The position numbers and the translations under genes were made by a program. Source: Panaeolus papilionaceus (lineage: Eukaryota > Basidiomycota > Agaricomycetes > Agaricales). Taken from it: a stretch of DNA of 64,000 nt. The stretch spans positions 310,001 through 374,000 of the forward strand of contig JADNRZ010000018.1 of the NCBI GenBank assembly GCA_015501605.1, in the 5' to 3' direction. The notes under the pieces were generated by a model that did no database searches, was not told the origin of the DNA, and saw only the letters and a list, made by a program, of their open reading frames with translations. Each line of letters opens with the position of its first letter. The stretch's first letter is position 1. Of this stretch, positions 1 to 12,813 are shown one piece after another.

Positions 1-1302
1 CAGGGTTACTTTCCTTGGCTCTTCGCAGGGAAGGGCCAAGGAGGGGCTTGGTATTCCAACATGTGCAACTTGTTGGACTAGAGAAAGAAATCTTACTGCA
101 TAAAATAATATCATCAGTATGAATCATGATAATTAAATTGCTGTGATCCTCCCTTGTCAGAGGAATATTCAAGTTGAGATGACCGGCACGACGGTTGTTG
201 GAGCTGAGCTTCTGAATCAGACGGCATGTTCATAAACTGGATCGACATCGTCGAAAAAAGAGATGTGACGCTAACGTTTGTAACGTGCGATCTTTTGGAT
301 GCTGTATTTAAATTGGTTTGCGTCATACTAATGATACAGTTGACCATTCGTTCCACGAGTCTACACCTGTCTACACGAGATTCGAAAATTTGAATCGGGG
401 AGCTCGATGGAGGCTTGATCAGGATCTATAATCACAGGAAACCTCTCCGGAGCTTTGGCCACGTTATTTCGGGAGAGCTGAAATTAGGGAGGAGTAAAAT
501 ATAGCAAACAGCAGGACCACGAGTTGTTCGAGTGGTGAGTTGTGGTTCGCTGCTACGAATTGGCAGCCTTTGTGGGATTAGGGTGAGCTGATGTAAGCTA
601 TAGCCGGTTCTGATGCCACCAATCGAGAGTCGCTGCCGGCACCGCTCCTGGTTCCATTGACTCTCACTCTCATCGTCCTGGAACCCTACTAAGCTAGATT
701 TGTTGCTCATATACTCAGTTGCTTATCTCTTTAGCGAAAGCAAAATAAATCCCATCCCTGCCATGAGACTTCCTGTCCTTTACAAACAGCTTCGACTTCC
801 CCAGCTACTTAGGGCCTAGGATTGAGCTTCCGTGTTGGGGTCAAATGGCCTGTCATCTGGAGAAAGGTTGCCTCGATTCAAGAACACAGAGCCAACGTTT
901 TCAACCATGTTTTGAAAAACCTCTACATCAAAATGGTTGACTCTTGTCTCCAACTACGTTATGAGCACAAGTGGGATTTTTTGGCTCTGAATGAAACAAT
1001 GCCATCGAACCTTTTTGGACCATCCCAGGATGATCCCCTTGTCGGAAATCCTGTCTAACTTTGTCAAATCTCTCACTTTAGGTAACTCTTTTCACAAGAT
1101 CTGAAGCAAACCTGAAAGAAAAAATCTGCCCACGGCCCTTCAAGATATCTATTGCCTGGAATGGGTTTGAAGGATTTAACTACCATTCGTTTCCTTCCCT
1201 CTCGTACTCAGCCTCTACGCATGCTCATTTCTTTCATATTTCAACAAAATTGAATGTCAGAGAAAGCTATCTTACGTGTCCTTTAGAAAAGCACCTATCA
1301 TA
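1..1302. other. Left-end intergenic stretch, no recognisable gene
   Basis: Only short open frames occur here, the longest about 90 codons, on both strands (minus 432-710, plus 822-1058). None matches a family I recognise and none can be joined convincingly to a neighbour by splice sites. The last few hundred bases are presumably the promoter and 5' leader of the gene starting at 1303. Confidence 0.5.
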
Positions 1303-2934
1303 ATGGACCCAGAAACCGTTCTCTTGATATCAGAGTCGCAGTATGTACGTTACCACGGAGGTAAGCCATTGGCATTTTTTCAATGAGACCAAGCTTATTG
1401 ACGTTCTCGGGTCCTTTATCTAGTGGCAGCATTTGCTTTTCTTGTTTGGGACATTATCATTACCTGGGGAGATGAAATTGAGTACATATGGCCGTAAGAA
1501 ATTCATATCATCGCTAAAAGTAGCCAATGATTTAAACCTGACAAACCCCAAATGTCAGACAGCCCATTAATTCTCCAACAAAATGGGTCTTCCTGTTTAC
1601 CAAATACTTCGCATTTGTCGCCCAAATGTAAGTAAAGTCATGTCAAAGTTGCGTATAGACTTATAACTGTTATACAGAAGGCTCATGACTATCAACATGG
1701 GTCTACAACTGGGGACTTTCTCACTCGAAGTATGCCGACAGTTTTACGTATACCAAGTTGTTACTGGGGGTATCTTAATGGCGTGTGTTCAATCTTTGCT
1801 TATGCTACGGGGTACGTTCATCCACTTTCTTGGTTTTTAGGAATCACCACTAACGCCATCCTTTTATTTAAACACGTAGTTTACGCGCTTTATATCAGAG
1901 ATCGGAGAATAGCATACGGATTGGTGGCATTGCTGGTGGCAGAACTCGGATCTATGCCTGGCCTAATTGTCTCGACGCTTCCTCAAGATCTCGGCAAGAT
2001 GTGCATGAAACCAATCAAAGTTCGCGACATCGCATTTTTTGGGTATGCAAACCCTGATCCTTTACAAATTAATTCTCAAGCGTTTGCTTTTGGTCAGACT
2101 CTCAGCTGTCCTACCACAGCTCCTTGTCCTTGGTTTGACCATTGTCAAGTTTTTAGCGGGGCTTCGTGACGGTTGGGGGAAGTTACCTATGGTCTCGACA
2201 TTGGTTCGAGACGACATTATTCTCGTTGTTTCTTTAGGTGAGTGTCTGGACTTATGCACGGGGTGTTTCGCTTATTTTTTTAAATCTGGAATTTATCCTT
2301 GTATGCTAAATCACGTCTACTTTTCATCCGTATAACCACGGCTCTCCAAATCAAAAGTTACCTGGATAATAATAGCCGCGTGCTTGACCAGCATCAACAA
2401 CATCTATGGCTACATGGGATACTAGTACGCCTCGTTTCTCCGACAAAATCTCTCTTTCTCATGTCACACCCCCTTCCGTCAGCTGGCTCATTTCCCTTAT
2501 CCCAACTGTTGTGCGCCTTCTTTTTTCTTCCAGCGTAGTTTACCCTGCTGATCATGCTTCTTTTGTCAATTCTTTCTATGCGCTATCGTGGAATCACCGA
2601 AATTGAACAGGGTTGCAGAGTGGTGATCAACATGCAAAAAATGGCGGGCCAGACCTTACATCTTGTTCGAGACAACGAGGACAGGGAAGCTGTCTCGGGA
2701 CCACAGCTCTCATCTTGTGTCTTCAATAGTGTCCTCACTATTCCAGACACATCATATTCAAGGAACGATTCTCGGCCTCTTTCTTCGATAGCATCTCGGT
2801 CAGTACACCAAGAAACGTCGCATAGCGCTGATAATGCAATACATCTCGTCAAACGCGACATATTGGCCGTTCAACGATCGCATTCAGCGCCATCATCAAT
2901 ACATCTCGACGATTGGAACAGGGGGCATAGATAG
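1303..2934 (+). CDS. DUF6533 domain-containing multipass membrane protein
   Basis: Nine exons join in frame to 350 aa: 1303-1360, 1424-1493, 1559-1627, 1678-1811, 1880-2042, 2098-2237, 2358-2424, 2483-2510 and 2611-2934. The N-terminus carries the DUF6533 pattern (YVRYHG, then a hydrophobic stretch with a WD and EIEYIW), followed by a helix ending in RVYALYIRDRR. Both are typical of this large agaricomycete family. Several further hydrophobic helices follow, including LTIVKFLAGLRDGWGKL and a last one ending SLIPTVGCRVVINMQ. The tail from about residue 250 is hydrophilic. The family is thought to be membrane embedded, perhaps receptor-like, with no established function. Exon edges were chosen because they rebuild these family motifs. 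The 28-nt exon 2483-2510 is unusually small. No partner is evident nearby. Confidence 0.82.
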
Positions 2935-3616
2935 GATTTAAGTTTGTATTTGTGTTTTGGACTTGTTACATACCTGCCAGGTTATACCCCGCATTTGTGT
3001 ACCGTCAGCATATTTTAGGTTACTAGACAATTTCTGGATACATGTATGACTCGTATATGATATTTTCGACGTGCACAAAGACTGGGTCGACTACTCCGAG
3101 CAAGCCCTGGAAATTAATTAGCCCCATGACCGACCTATGTCATCTCATAAACTTCGTTATAATGTATATCTGGCTCAAGGTTTATTATGTTCATAAAACG
3201 TAATGGCGTAGCAAGTTTTGGTGCAATTTTGGTCCACGATATCATCGTGCATCCTCATTTCCACCTTCCGCAGGAATCGCACAATTAATATTAGCTCCAT
3301 CTAGGACATTTTCTGTTCGCGTGGGCGTCTCCCTTTACTCTGGTTACTGAACCAGCTGCTTAAAGCCAATCTCCCCCCATTGACCAAAAAATAGAGCACA
3401 GTTGGTCATGTGTGGCGGCCCGTGGCGGCTTTGCTGTGTTAACAAACTAGAAGGCCATTAACTTTAAGTCGTCCAGCTGGAAACAACATTGAAAATTAAG
3501 TACATGACATCATGACAAAGTTGCCTGAAAAAATGGCAAGCACCAACATAGCGGGACATTAAGGATATATGTGCAAGGAAACAAAGTGGCACCGTAAAGA
3601 CCCAAAAGGCGAGTCA
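2935..3616. other. Intergenic region between convergent genes
   Basis: The stretch lies between the stop codons of a plus-strand gene and a minus-strand gene. It should hold the two 3' UTRs. I see no open frame, RNA gene or repeat of note. Confidence 0.5.
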
Positions 3617-4962
3617 TTACCAACCAAAGATAAGGTCAGAGACTTGGCCCATCATACTCTTGCTAGGTGACGGCTGTGCTGTGGTGTTCATGGCTCCTGG
3701 AGCACTGTTGGAAGTTGGGATTGCGTTGCTACCCCATGCCCGCACGTGTGGCGTAGAAGGTTTCGAAGTTGGCACGCCAGTATGTTTGCGGAATGCTGAG
3801 GTTGAAGGCGCTAGCTTGATGGGAGTGCCAACAGAGGGAGTACCAGAAGATGACCGCGGTAGAGAGAATGAGTCGTCGTCCACTGCCATATCATTTCCTT
3901 CTGACATCCCTGGGTTGGCAGAGAAAACGGCTCTGTTATTTCCTATGGGGCTTGTTAGGCCTTCGGCAAGCACTGGGTCCTGATGGAAACACGCGTTAAG
4001 TGATGAACAAAGAGCACATCTAAGATCCCGACTTACAGCCCACTTTACGCCAACCATCCATGTTCCATTAATAATATCTCCATTTTTACGAACGACTCTT
4101 CCTGCATCTCCTGCATCTTTGTAGCCAATCCTGAAGCAGTTAATGACCTCAGGGTGGGCCTCAGCTTCAGTAATTGCGCCTAGGGACCTGAAGTACTCGG
4201 CTGTAACACTGTATTTGTCGGCGGGGTATCCAAATACGTAGATATATACCGGCAGATTGGATTGGGCAGTCATGGAGGTGGGTTGTTGACGGCGTGATGC
4301 GCCAAAAGCAGAACTCTCATTGAGAGTTTTCTGAAGAAACGTAATTTGTTATTTAAGGAACACGGGTTAAGAACGTAATAACGCACTCTTGGTTGGAATG
4401 GTGCGCCTGAGTCACTCGCAACCTCAGTGGGGATGTCATGAATTGAGCTGGTGGGTGGTGCATCCTCGTCGGCGAGCGGCTGTCTTTGTCTAATCAAAAG
4501 AACATTGTTAAAAGAGGGCTACTTGAAATATCGCATACGGTCTAACCTCGTACTCTGGAACATGGAGTCCATACCGAAGTCAGTTGTTGAGCCTCTCGTC
4601 AAGATCTGGTTCATTTTTGCTTTTGTTGGCACCACTGGAACCTCGTCGACGCGTTGATTTCCCTGGGGTGCGTTCTAAACACAAAAGATTAGCTTCTAAT
4701 TTTCATATTGATGTATACAACATACAGTGCTCTGTTGAGCAGACTACTGGGAGTGTTAGATTATATTTGTCACTTAAACAAAATTATAGCGCACCATAAG
4801 ATAGCCTGACTGATAGTGACTCCTCGACTGTGAAAGTGAATCGGTAAATGAGGAAGACAAAGGTCCTCCTGTGCTAGAGCTTCCCCATGGGTTCAAATTT
4901 GGGCTGTGATGGGACGATGTCGACGATGACATTCCTGCGACTGTAAATTGTTGATTATGCAT
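3617..4962 (-). CDS. Nucleoporin Nup35/Nup53/Nup59 family
   Basis: Five exons (4962-4795, 4674-4547, 4489-4387, 4330-4037, 3979-3617) give 351 aa. Residues about 140-225 form the Nup35-type RRM: YIYVFGYPADKYSV, the aromatic block CFRIGYKD, then NGDIINGTWMVGVKWA. In this family the RRM serves for dimerisation rather than RNA binding. The N-terminus is Ser/Asn/Gly rich. The protein ends in DLIFGW, matching the membrane-binding amphipathic C-terminus known in Nup53-type proteins. Expected role: inner-ring scaffold component of the nuclear pore, anchoring the ring to the pore membrane. The start at 4962 is the only in-frame ATG upstream; farther upstream only a TTG is available. The gene is divergent from the NOL8-like gene, with 226 bp between start codons. 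Confidence 0.86.
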
Positions 4963-5188
4963 GGCAATGGGCGGGTAGAACGACGTGAACAAGGGACCTC
5001 AAGGTAGAGGACAGGATTGAGACGGCTAATTTCGTCACCACTGCTTTTGAACTCTTGTTTGACAAAGCCATGCGCTGGAACAAACAATTGCATTTAGGGC
5101 TATGCCGTAATGCCAGATGATTGTCATTGGCCCTTAAACCAAGCAATGAACTTCCAAAATTATCTGGACAAGATTTTGAAATTGCTCA
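4963..5188. promoter_or_regulatory. Bidirectional promoter between Nup35 and NOL8-like genes
   Basis: Two divergent start codons lie only 226 bp apart, so the 5' leaders and core promoters of both genes must share this DNA. I see no clear TATA box on either side. Co-expression of a nuclear pore gene and a ribosome-biogenesis gene is plausible but is inferred from spacing alone. Confidence 0.5.
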
Positions 5189-7094
5189 ATGGACGCAGGC
5201 ACAACAATCACCAAAAGGCTTATTATTTCTGGCTTGACACCCGCAATTACTGAAGCAGATATCCAAAGACGACTGTCAACGTTTGGAACAGTAAAAGCCA
5301 CACAGGGTTTTGGTTTAAAGGACGGGGTTGACCAGCCCAGGAAATTCGCCTATGTAACGATCGAAACGACTACAGGAAAGCTCTCGAGATGTATGTTTTA
5401 TTTTTAATAGGAAATATAGCAAGCATTTAAAGGCTCTGGTTTGACTTAGGTATGAATCTTCTCAGCGGCTCAACGTGGAAAGGAGCCAAACTACGGTTTG
5501 GAGAAGCAAAGCCAGATTTTAAAGAGAGGTACAATGCACTTTTGCTCAAACGAAGCTACGAGCTCATATCGTTGCAGGATAGCGAAGGAGATGGAACAAA
5601 ATGAACAGCTCCTTGTAGACCCACCAAAAAAGAAGCGAAAGTTCGGAGCGACTCTTGCTGAAGATATGTCTCTCGTAACGCCCAGGAATGCAAAACAGAG
5701 AGGCTGGAAAGTCACCGAAATGGGACGGATAATGAAGTCTGCAAAAATAAGACCTGCCCGCCCCCTACCTGATGTCGAGGAGACGAGAACGAAAACTGTG
5801 AAAGGCAAGGGAGAACCGACAGAAAAGAAGAAGAAGAAGCGCGTGAAGGAACCAGATACACGAGCAAGAAGGCGGACGATTGATATGACCAAGTGGGGGA
5901 GCACACATTTGAAGGGTATGTTCTTGGATCTTGCGGTGGTAGGCGGAGGCGACCCTTCTGTCAATAAGGCGTATGATGTTGACGAAGCAGAGGACGAGGC
6001 ATCGGAAAGCGACTCGTCTAGTGAGGAAGAAGAGGTCGAGGAGCTCTTAGATAATCCCAGTCAATCACCTCCCGCCCCTGCACCTGTTGCGGTTGCTGTG
6101 TCAGAATCGATGTCTAAAGTCGCAGAGTCAAGCAAACCACAGAAATCGACGACCCCCTCACTACCCACCAACACTATTTCGACAGCTTCACATGTAATTC
6201 CCTCCGTCGCCTCAACCTCCCAACTTCCGGACAACGATATAGATATCGAACTCGAGAAAGCCAAATCTCTCAACCTCTTATCGTCCTTATTTAAAGATGA
6301 TGACGACGATTGGATTGCCCAAGAAAGTGTTGGATCCGATATCGACGAGGAAGAACTAACCAAAGGCGATAAAATGCTTGTCGATGACGACGCAAACACT
6401 TTCGAAATTGTTCCCAAGAACGCTGCTCCTGTATCTCATTTGAAGCGACATGTACCTCAAGACGAAGAGGGAGACGAAGAGGATGAAATGGTCGTTGAGG
6501 AATCCCAGCGACAAACAGTGACGAAACCGGAAGATCAAGCCAAAAAGTCTAAGCCGGGTTTGAAAGACCTTTTTGCCCCTACGGTCAAAGAAAGTGAGTT
6601 TCTCCAGAACGACTTGATTATTATGATGATTCTATGCTCTCGTTGTTTTAGCTGGTTTCTCTCTACTGGGGCACCTTGATCTGGAGCTTGACCTGGATGA
6701 AGAGCTGGCCTTTGCTGCACAGCCTAGCGCTTACGAGATAGAAGAATACACAGCACCCTCTGTCCCGATCACCGTAACTCAAACTATGGCCAAAAGCCAT
6801 ACATCACAAGCACCCCCGGTTCTCAATCCCAAACAAGCTCTATTCTTCCCCTTACCTTCAGATGGAAACATCACCAAGGCACGGCAGAAAGATTTCTTTG
6901 ACCTCGTCAAGGACAACAGGTGGAGTTGGGCTGACCCCTCTGTCGCATTTTATCGGACCGGAACTGAGGAAGACATTAGGAAGAGGTGGGAGGACAGTAA
7001 GCGCGATCTAACGACAGACTGGATGAAGCGTTGGAAGGAGGCTGGAAAGCTCAACAGGCGAAGAAGGGGAGGTGTGGATGTTGATAATGTGTAA
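5189..7094 (+). CDS. Nucleolar RRM protein, NOL8-like
   Basis: Four exons (5189-5390, 5450-5528, 5578-6593, 6652-7094) give 579 aa. An RRM occupies about residues 10-90 (RLIISGLTPAITEADI as first strand and helix, then KFAYVTIE), followed by GAKLRFGEAKPDFKER. A basic segment (PPKKKRKFGA, then a KKKKKR run) looks like nuclear and nucleolar localisation signals. The middle is acidic and Ser rich. The C-terminus holds the NOL8 family blocks FSLLGHLDLELDLD, then SVAFYRTG and RKRWEDSKRDLT with a final Arg-rich tail. NOL8 proteins act in the nucleolus in pre-rRNA processing and large-subunit maturation. The intron at 6594-6651 is placed so that FSLLGHLDL is read intact. Low-complexity acidic sequence is normal for this family. 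Confidence 0.8.
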
Positions 7095-7367
7095 TAGGAT
7101 TCTGTTACATTCCTGACTTTTCACCATCCAAAAGCATCCAGTGTCGTCTAACTACTGCTTGATCCCAAGATATAAAATAATAAATTAAGTGGGTTGCATG
7201 GACAGATACAATGTCGTGAAGATGTCATGAAAACTAATGCGTGTAGATATAGAGGGTCGCAAATACCAGGTGTTTCCTGTGAGTTATTAGTAGCTTGGTG
7301 GTTGTTTATGTAATTTCAGTACCGTTGTCAGAACCTTGTGCACTATAGTCTGGACACCAGCCTCCAC

Positions 7368-10300
7368 CTAAACGCGTTCAACACCACCAACGCATCCCAT
7401 CAACAGTGCATCAACAGTTCCACCCGTCCTCTTGTCCAACCACGCATCCAAGCTCTCGAACAACCTCATAGCCTCTCCGCCCTCTGCTCTGACGTCTTTC
7501 TTGGCTGGCCACATGCCCTTCTCCTGCAGTCCAACAAAGTTGACCAGTAATCCCTCATCCTTCTGACCTTCTGGGACCTTGATGACGAGGTCGAGCGAAT
7601 ATTTGTCAGAACCGTAGAAAGATGCCTCTTTGACGTGGTGACGAGCGTGCTCGTTAGGTGGGTTTTTGTCAAGCGACCATTCGAGAACGTGGGCATCAAA
7701 AGCGATGACTGGTAAAAGATATCAGCATGAGTGACCTTCGCTTTGGGTATAGAAAAAAATGTCACCTGTCCAGATCAAGCCAGGATGGGAGACGGTGATG
7801 GTTAGGTTGCGCGTCCCAGGAATCAAACTCGACCCGTGATCTGTAGCAGTCAGCTTGAAGCCACTCTTCGCATCAGCTTTCCATGGCGAGACATAATTGG
7901 GGTTAACAGCCAGAGGAACTTTATATGGGGTCAAGAACTGAATAAATTCCATCTCATTAGGATACCTGCTAAAAGTGAGCGCAAGTAAAATACATACAGC
8001 AGAGAAGGGGTAGAGAGAGTCCCAATCGCCATTATAGTCGTCCATCACGACGGGTGAGGGTGTCGCATCGGTCGTTCCAAAGGTTTTGACGATGTCACTG
8101 ACAAGAGTTTCAAAGCCGGGAGCACCGTCAGCAGCAGCGATGTGAAGGTGATGTTCTGATGTTGTGACCTGAGACGAGGAAAATGTCAACATCATTCGTT
8201 TAACGGACCATGAAACAAAGTACATTCTCTAAATGCAACACAAACAATCGCTTCTGGTGCATTTTGTCGAAAGGAAGACGCATAGAGTACAGAGCCACTG
8301 AAGCGGCGGTGATCATGGTCATCAAAACGACACCCTTCTTTAAGGCTTTATGTCCGAATCTGTGCGCGAAAGGTAAAACCAAAGGGACAGTCTGTGCTCC
8401 GAGGACGGAGACAAGAGTAGCTACGATGTTGTCTGCCGGAGCATCAGCACCAATGCGACCAGACTGTCAAAAAAATGTGAATCATGGGAAAAGGTCATCT
8501 AAAATATTGAGAGCGTACAAGAGGAACAAAAACATCAGCAACACCCAAAATCAGCATGGAACCGGTGACAAGGGGCAGGGACTGTCCAATGGCGTAGGTG
8601 AAAAGGGAGAGACGCTTATTCGTGCCTGTGAAGATGGGGTTGACGAAGAGAGCAGCAAACATTGGGAGAGCCAATAAGAAGAACAATGCAGCTGAGCCAA
8701 TGTTGAGGAGCTGGACGCCCACGGAAATCGTTCCTTGGATGAGCAGCAGCGCTGTGAATACGGACCTCTCGTCGACTTCACCGACGAGGTATTGTGATAG
8801 CAAGGCACCTATATAGATTATAGGCGGTCGTGGACAACTCAAAAGAGCTTATGAACGAACCTAATAAAGAAGCGGGACCATAAAGACCAAGCGGAGCCAG
8901 TGGGCTTGTAAACCAACTCATAGGCTTGTGCAGCACTGATCTCATCGTCACGGCAATAAGATTTGGGACCAAAACTGTTCCAACCATTCCAGCGACGACA
9001 GCAATGGATCCTTTCTTCTGTTCCTGCCAAAATGTGTTTGCTTTGGCACGTTGGGGACGAACGAACGTCAACCTGACGTATGCCAGGGAAACAGCAAGTA
9101 GTGCAGTGTACATGATCTTGGCCGTTCTGAACGAATAGATAAAGAAAGTGGTGCCCAAGTGCGCGAAAAAGACAGTTGTTGGTTTAGTGTAACCCTCTGT
9201 CAAGGATGGTAGCGGTGACTGGTCGGAAGATAGGTGACGAAGAAGGGCCAGCGTGTTTTCACCCATATGCTGGGCAACACCGACTTCAATGTTTTCGACA
9301 ACATCCTAGAGCATGTGATGAGAATGGGTTGTTAGCCAGGGATATTCTGAACATACCTTTCTCATATGATAGAGGTAGCTGTTGCCAACAATCGCCATCT
9401 AAGCCATATATAAGTACCTGTGGATTACTTGATTGTAAGTGGCCACATACATCGAGACCGGTGACATTTAAATATTGTTCGAATTGTCGGAAATCAGTGC
9501 TATTAGACGTTTCATTAGAATATTAGTAGCCTCATCGTCGACAAAATAACCTACTCGGAGAGGATGACACCTGAGCTAAAAATGTCATTGGCGAAGATAG
9601 TTCCGTATGGCCTACAAGTTGGTTATAAGCTCAGATAATTTTCTTCTGGGTAAGGTGACAAAATACATACCTGGGCACATGCGAATAAGCCTCGATCATC
9701 TCTCCTGAGGTCGCCTGGAAGAGAAGTTCGCGTCCAGCGGTCCCAGCGGCTGTCAAGAGCTGTGAATATTCAAACTCATCGTCACCGTGATTAAAGAATC
9801 ACCTTCAAGGTTTACCACAGCTCGTACACTAACAAAATACGATTAGTGAGCTCCGAGTAACTGCAGCATGCTGAGACTTACGTCGAAGCAGTAGGGTGCT
9901 GCGTCGAGTAAAGATGAGATCCATCTTGAAGGGACTCCTCGGCGTGGTTGAACACTAAGGCCAAGGTTCAGATATGAATCTAAAAATAGCTCAGAAAACT
10001 TACAGAAGATAATAGCATGTTTAGGGGACCATTTCGGTGTTTCAATAAGCACTCGCATGCAATCGAGCATGATGCCTACGGCAATGGCGTCGTCAGCGGC
10101 ACCTGGACTAGGGAGCGTACTGTCGAGATGAGCATTGACGAGCACAGCATGCTTCTTTCCTTCATCGGTACCGTCAGAAATACGAACGATGATGTTGCTC
10201 AGGTTGACGTAGGTTTTGTAGAGTCGCTTGCCCATCATGTCAAAGCTGGAAAGCAGTATATACATTGGTTGGTAATTCCAATTCTGTTAAGGTTTGACTC

Positions 10301-10776
10301 GAGACGTACCGATGATTCCCGCTTCCCTCTTGCCTCCAAACCTCGCACTGCAGCTTTCGTCCAGTTTTGGCAACGATGCGCTCACAGTTTTTCTGGACTT
10401 GCTCCGCAGCTTGGACCATCCATTCGTCTGCAATCGAATGTTCGAATGTTCCAACAGTGCGATAACCAATTTCCTCAGAAAGGTATCTGGCGACTCCAAG
10501 AATGCGCTGTTCAGATATTTGGGGTAGCTTAGTCTTTGGGTTCATTCTAGATGTGTTCGTGTCATTTCTAGTCCAAAGTGGATGAATGAACAACTCACAA
10601 TGCATTGAGAGGTTTAGGAAGCGCTGATAAGATCTCGTTAATTTTTCTAATTGTAATAGAAACGCGTTAATTAACTCACTGTAGTGGTGTTGGTATGCCA
10701 CAAACGGGCCACCAAAAAGCAATGGCGCAAGAAGAAACAAGGAAAACCATGGTCCCCAGCGAGTGCTAGACGACAT
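7368..10776 (-). CDS. M28 family vacuolar/ER membrane metallopeptidase, Pff1/ERMP1-like
   Basis: A multi-exon gene of roughly 870 aa. The N-terminus has a membrane anchor at about residues 9-30. The M28 peptidase domain follows: NAHLDSTLPSPGAADDA carries the first zinc His and the bridging Asp, VFNHAEESLQDGSHLY the catalytic and zinc-binding Glu pair, and NLEAAGTAGRELLFQATS and the late YHMRKD block complete it. After this come several transmembrane helices (around 9250-8500) and a C-terminal domain (around 8200-7370). This order is that of fungal vacuolar membrane protease Pff1 and animal ERMP1, with the peptidase domain on the lumenal side. All metal ligands I can identify are present, so activity is expected; the natural substrate is unknown for the family. 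The stop is at 7368-7370. Inner exon borders of the multipass part are less certain. Confidence 0.82.
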
Positions 10777-12813
10777 GGTGAAAGATAGAGAAGTAGAAAC
10801 CTTGGACCAGCAGCTCTATGCTAGTGCCCTCTAATACTAGTAGTGACGCAGTAGCTGGCCACGGGTCAATTGAAAATAGCCAACGAATCGGGTAGTGTGT
10901 GATGAGGTGCCAGCGTATGAATCGGGTATTGTTTTCTGTCAATCAGATAATAAAATCACAGTCTAAAGACGGACGGATCCTCTAAAGGTTTGCTGAGAGT
11001 TTTAAGGAGAGAATTGAAAGGAATGTTGAAAGAGGTGACCTGAAGAAAGCCAACGGCTCTTATTACTTTGGAATGCTGTAATACCTTGAGCGGAGTCAGC
11101 AACCGACAGTCATCGACCTCCGCTAAATTTATTCCCTCCGAGCCCGAGATTGCTTTCCCACATTTCAACCCAAACATTCGTTCGAGACCACGATCTACTC
11201 AGTCATGTATCTTATCTAGAAGAACTGAAAGTATCGAATAAATGTGGAGGTATATGTTACTGTAATTCATATTTTTATTTTCTTTGTTCCATCATCAGCA
11301 AATAAAAATCCCCGAAAAAACTTGAACCGCAGTCGAACGGCCACCCTGAGGTCCACCTTTGCAACAGTCACAGCACCTTCGTAGTCCTATTCATTATAGC
11401 GCTAACTTGACTTGAACTATCATCATGCGGGTACCTAATCTCTGTTATATGCTTCCTCACGTATTTGATTCGACAAATAAGCATGCTTATCGAGAAATAT
11501 TCTTTTCAGATTTTGAGCTCTTCCAACAAACCTCTGTCCGAGTCGGACCTGTCGCTGGAATCCAGATAGAAAACGGAAGACTGCATCACCAGGGCTATCA
11601 AGATATCTAGCGCTGGGCAATATTTCAAGCACTCTAGTGAGCGAAGGATTATGCTTTCAATATTATTTCGATGCAAATAAAGAAACAGTTGTGAATTTCG
11701 GTAGAGCTATCGGTACATCTAGTACATAAACTAATCCTCTTGGCCCCAATTAAAAGCGTATTCAAACTTCTTTTGGCTGAAACCCTCGATTGGTCCAACC
11801 TCTACCACCAAGGCAACGTGTCCCCAGTACACCCTCTCTCTCTTTTAGAATATAACCCTGTCTCGAACATTGAGCGCAGGTCCGCATCGTGATTCTCTGG
11901 GATTCAGCTCGCGAGACATATCCGCGATCCCTCCCTTCCAAATCTTCTGAATCTGACGGGACTATTTCCTAGAAATACCTCGTGTCTTCCAGATCCCACT
12001 CCTCTACCCGCAATCCACCACCGAGATCAACCACCGCCCTCGTGGCCTTTTCGTCGCTGTGCTCGCCACAGCCATCACCTAAAATCGTCATAAAGTCTTC
12101 GACATATCTGTGCATGTATAACCTCTTGTCCCCCATGACCGCGAATCCGCAATCGCGGGTATAAACCGACTGCTTGACAGGCGGCTAGGAATCGAGCATC
12201 CTGTCCCTTCAAAAACTTATCGACTCGCTTTTTGTAGATGATATTGTTAATACGTGGACCAACTTCGTAGTCGTGGACGAGTTTGAAGCCCAGATGACCT
12301 CCTTTAGGTAGGAAATGGGGTCGTCAACGATTTTGTTGGGCATATCGCGCAATTGAAACGTGACAGAGCTTCTGAAGTGCTTCGGGATGGAGGCAATCTT
12401 CTCGGTTAGTACGACGTCGTACGTGAGAGTGATATGGTGTCCTGACGAAGATCTTCAAATTCTGAAGCGTACAGCATGATGGAGAGAAGAGAGTTATGTA
12501 AAGAGTGAGAAACATAATCCTATTTTATAGACATTGTACTTTTTAAACAATGAACGTTGGTGAGGACCTAACAATGAACAGTTATCAATAGGGGCCAAAG
12601 TCCTAAAAAGGCAAAGGTTACGACGTATTGATGTTGCCCGTCCGACCGGGCCTTTATCCTCGGTGTGCGTCAACGTTCTTAGTCATGCAGCTGAGCATCA
12701 AAGATCGAGTTTCACCGTGAACATCGCTAATTCTCAACTTGATTTTCTACATTGACGACGTCCACAACGACGAGGCCATCGTGCCCTCCATACATTAATA
12801 CCCAGTCCCAACA
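10777..12813. other. 2 kb intergenic region without a supported gene
   Basis: Short open frames only, for example minus 10956-11177 (73 codons from an ATG) and plus 11425-11610. None resembles a known family. The left part must contain the promoter of the minus-strand peptidase and the right end that of the YTP1-like gene. On the minus strand at about 12080-12480, two partly overlapping coding-like frames are broken by a frame change, so an eroded gene is possible but not demonstrated. Confidence 0.45.

Noticed and set aside
432..1058. Opposed short open frames at the left end
   Set aside because: Both are under 95 codons, lack recognisable motifs and have no supporting splice context.
12078..12480. 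Possible coding gene on the minus strand
   Set aside because: The plausible reading needs a switch of frame without an intron, and the translated pieces match nothing I know. Noted only as possible debris.
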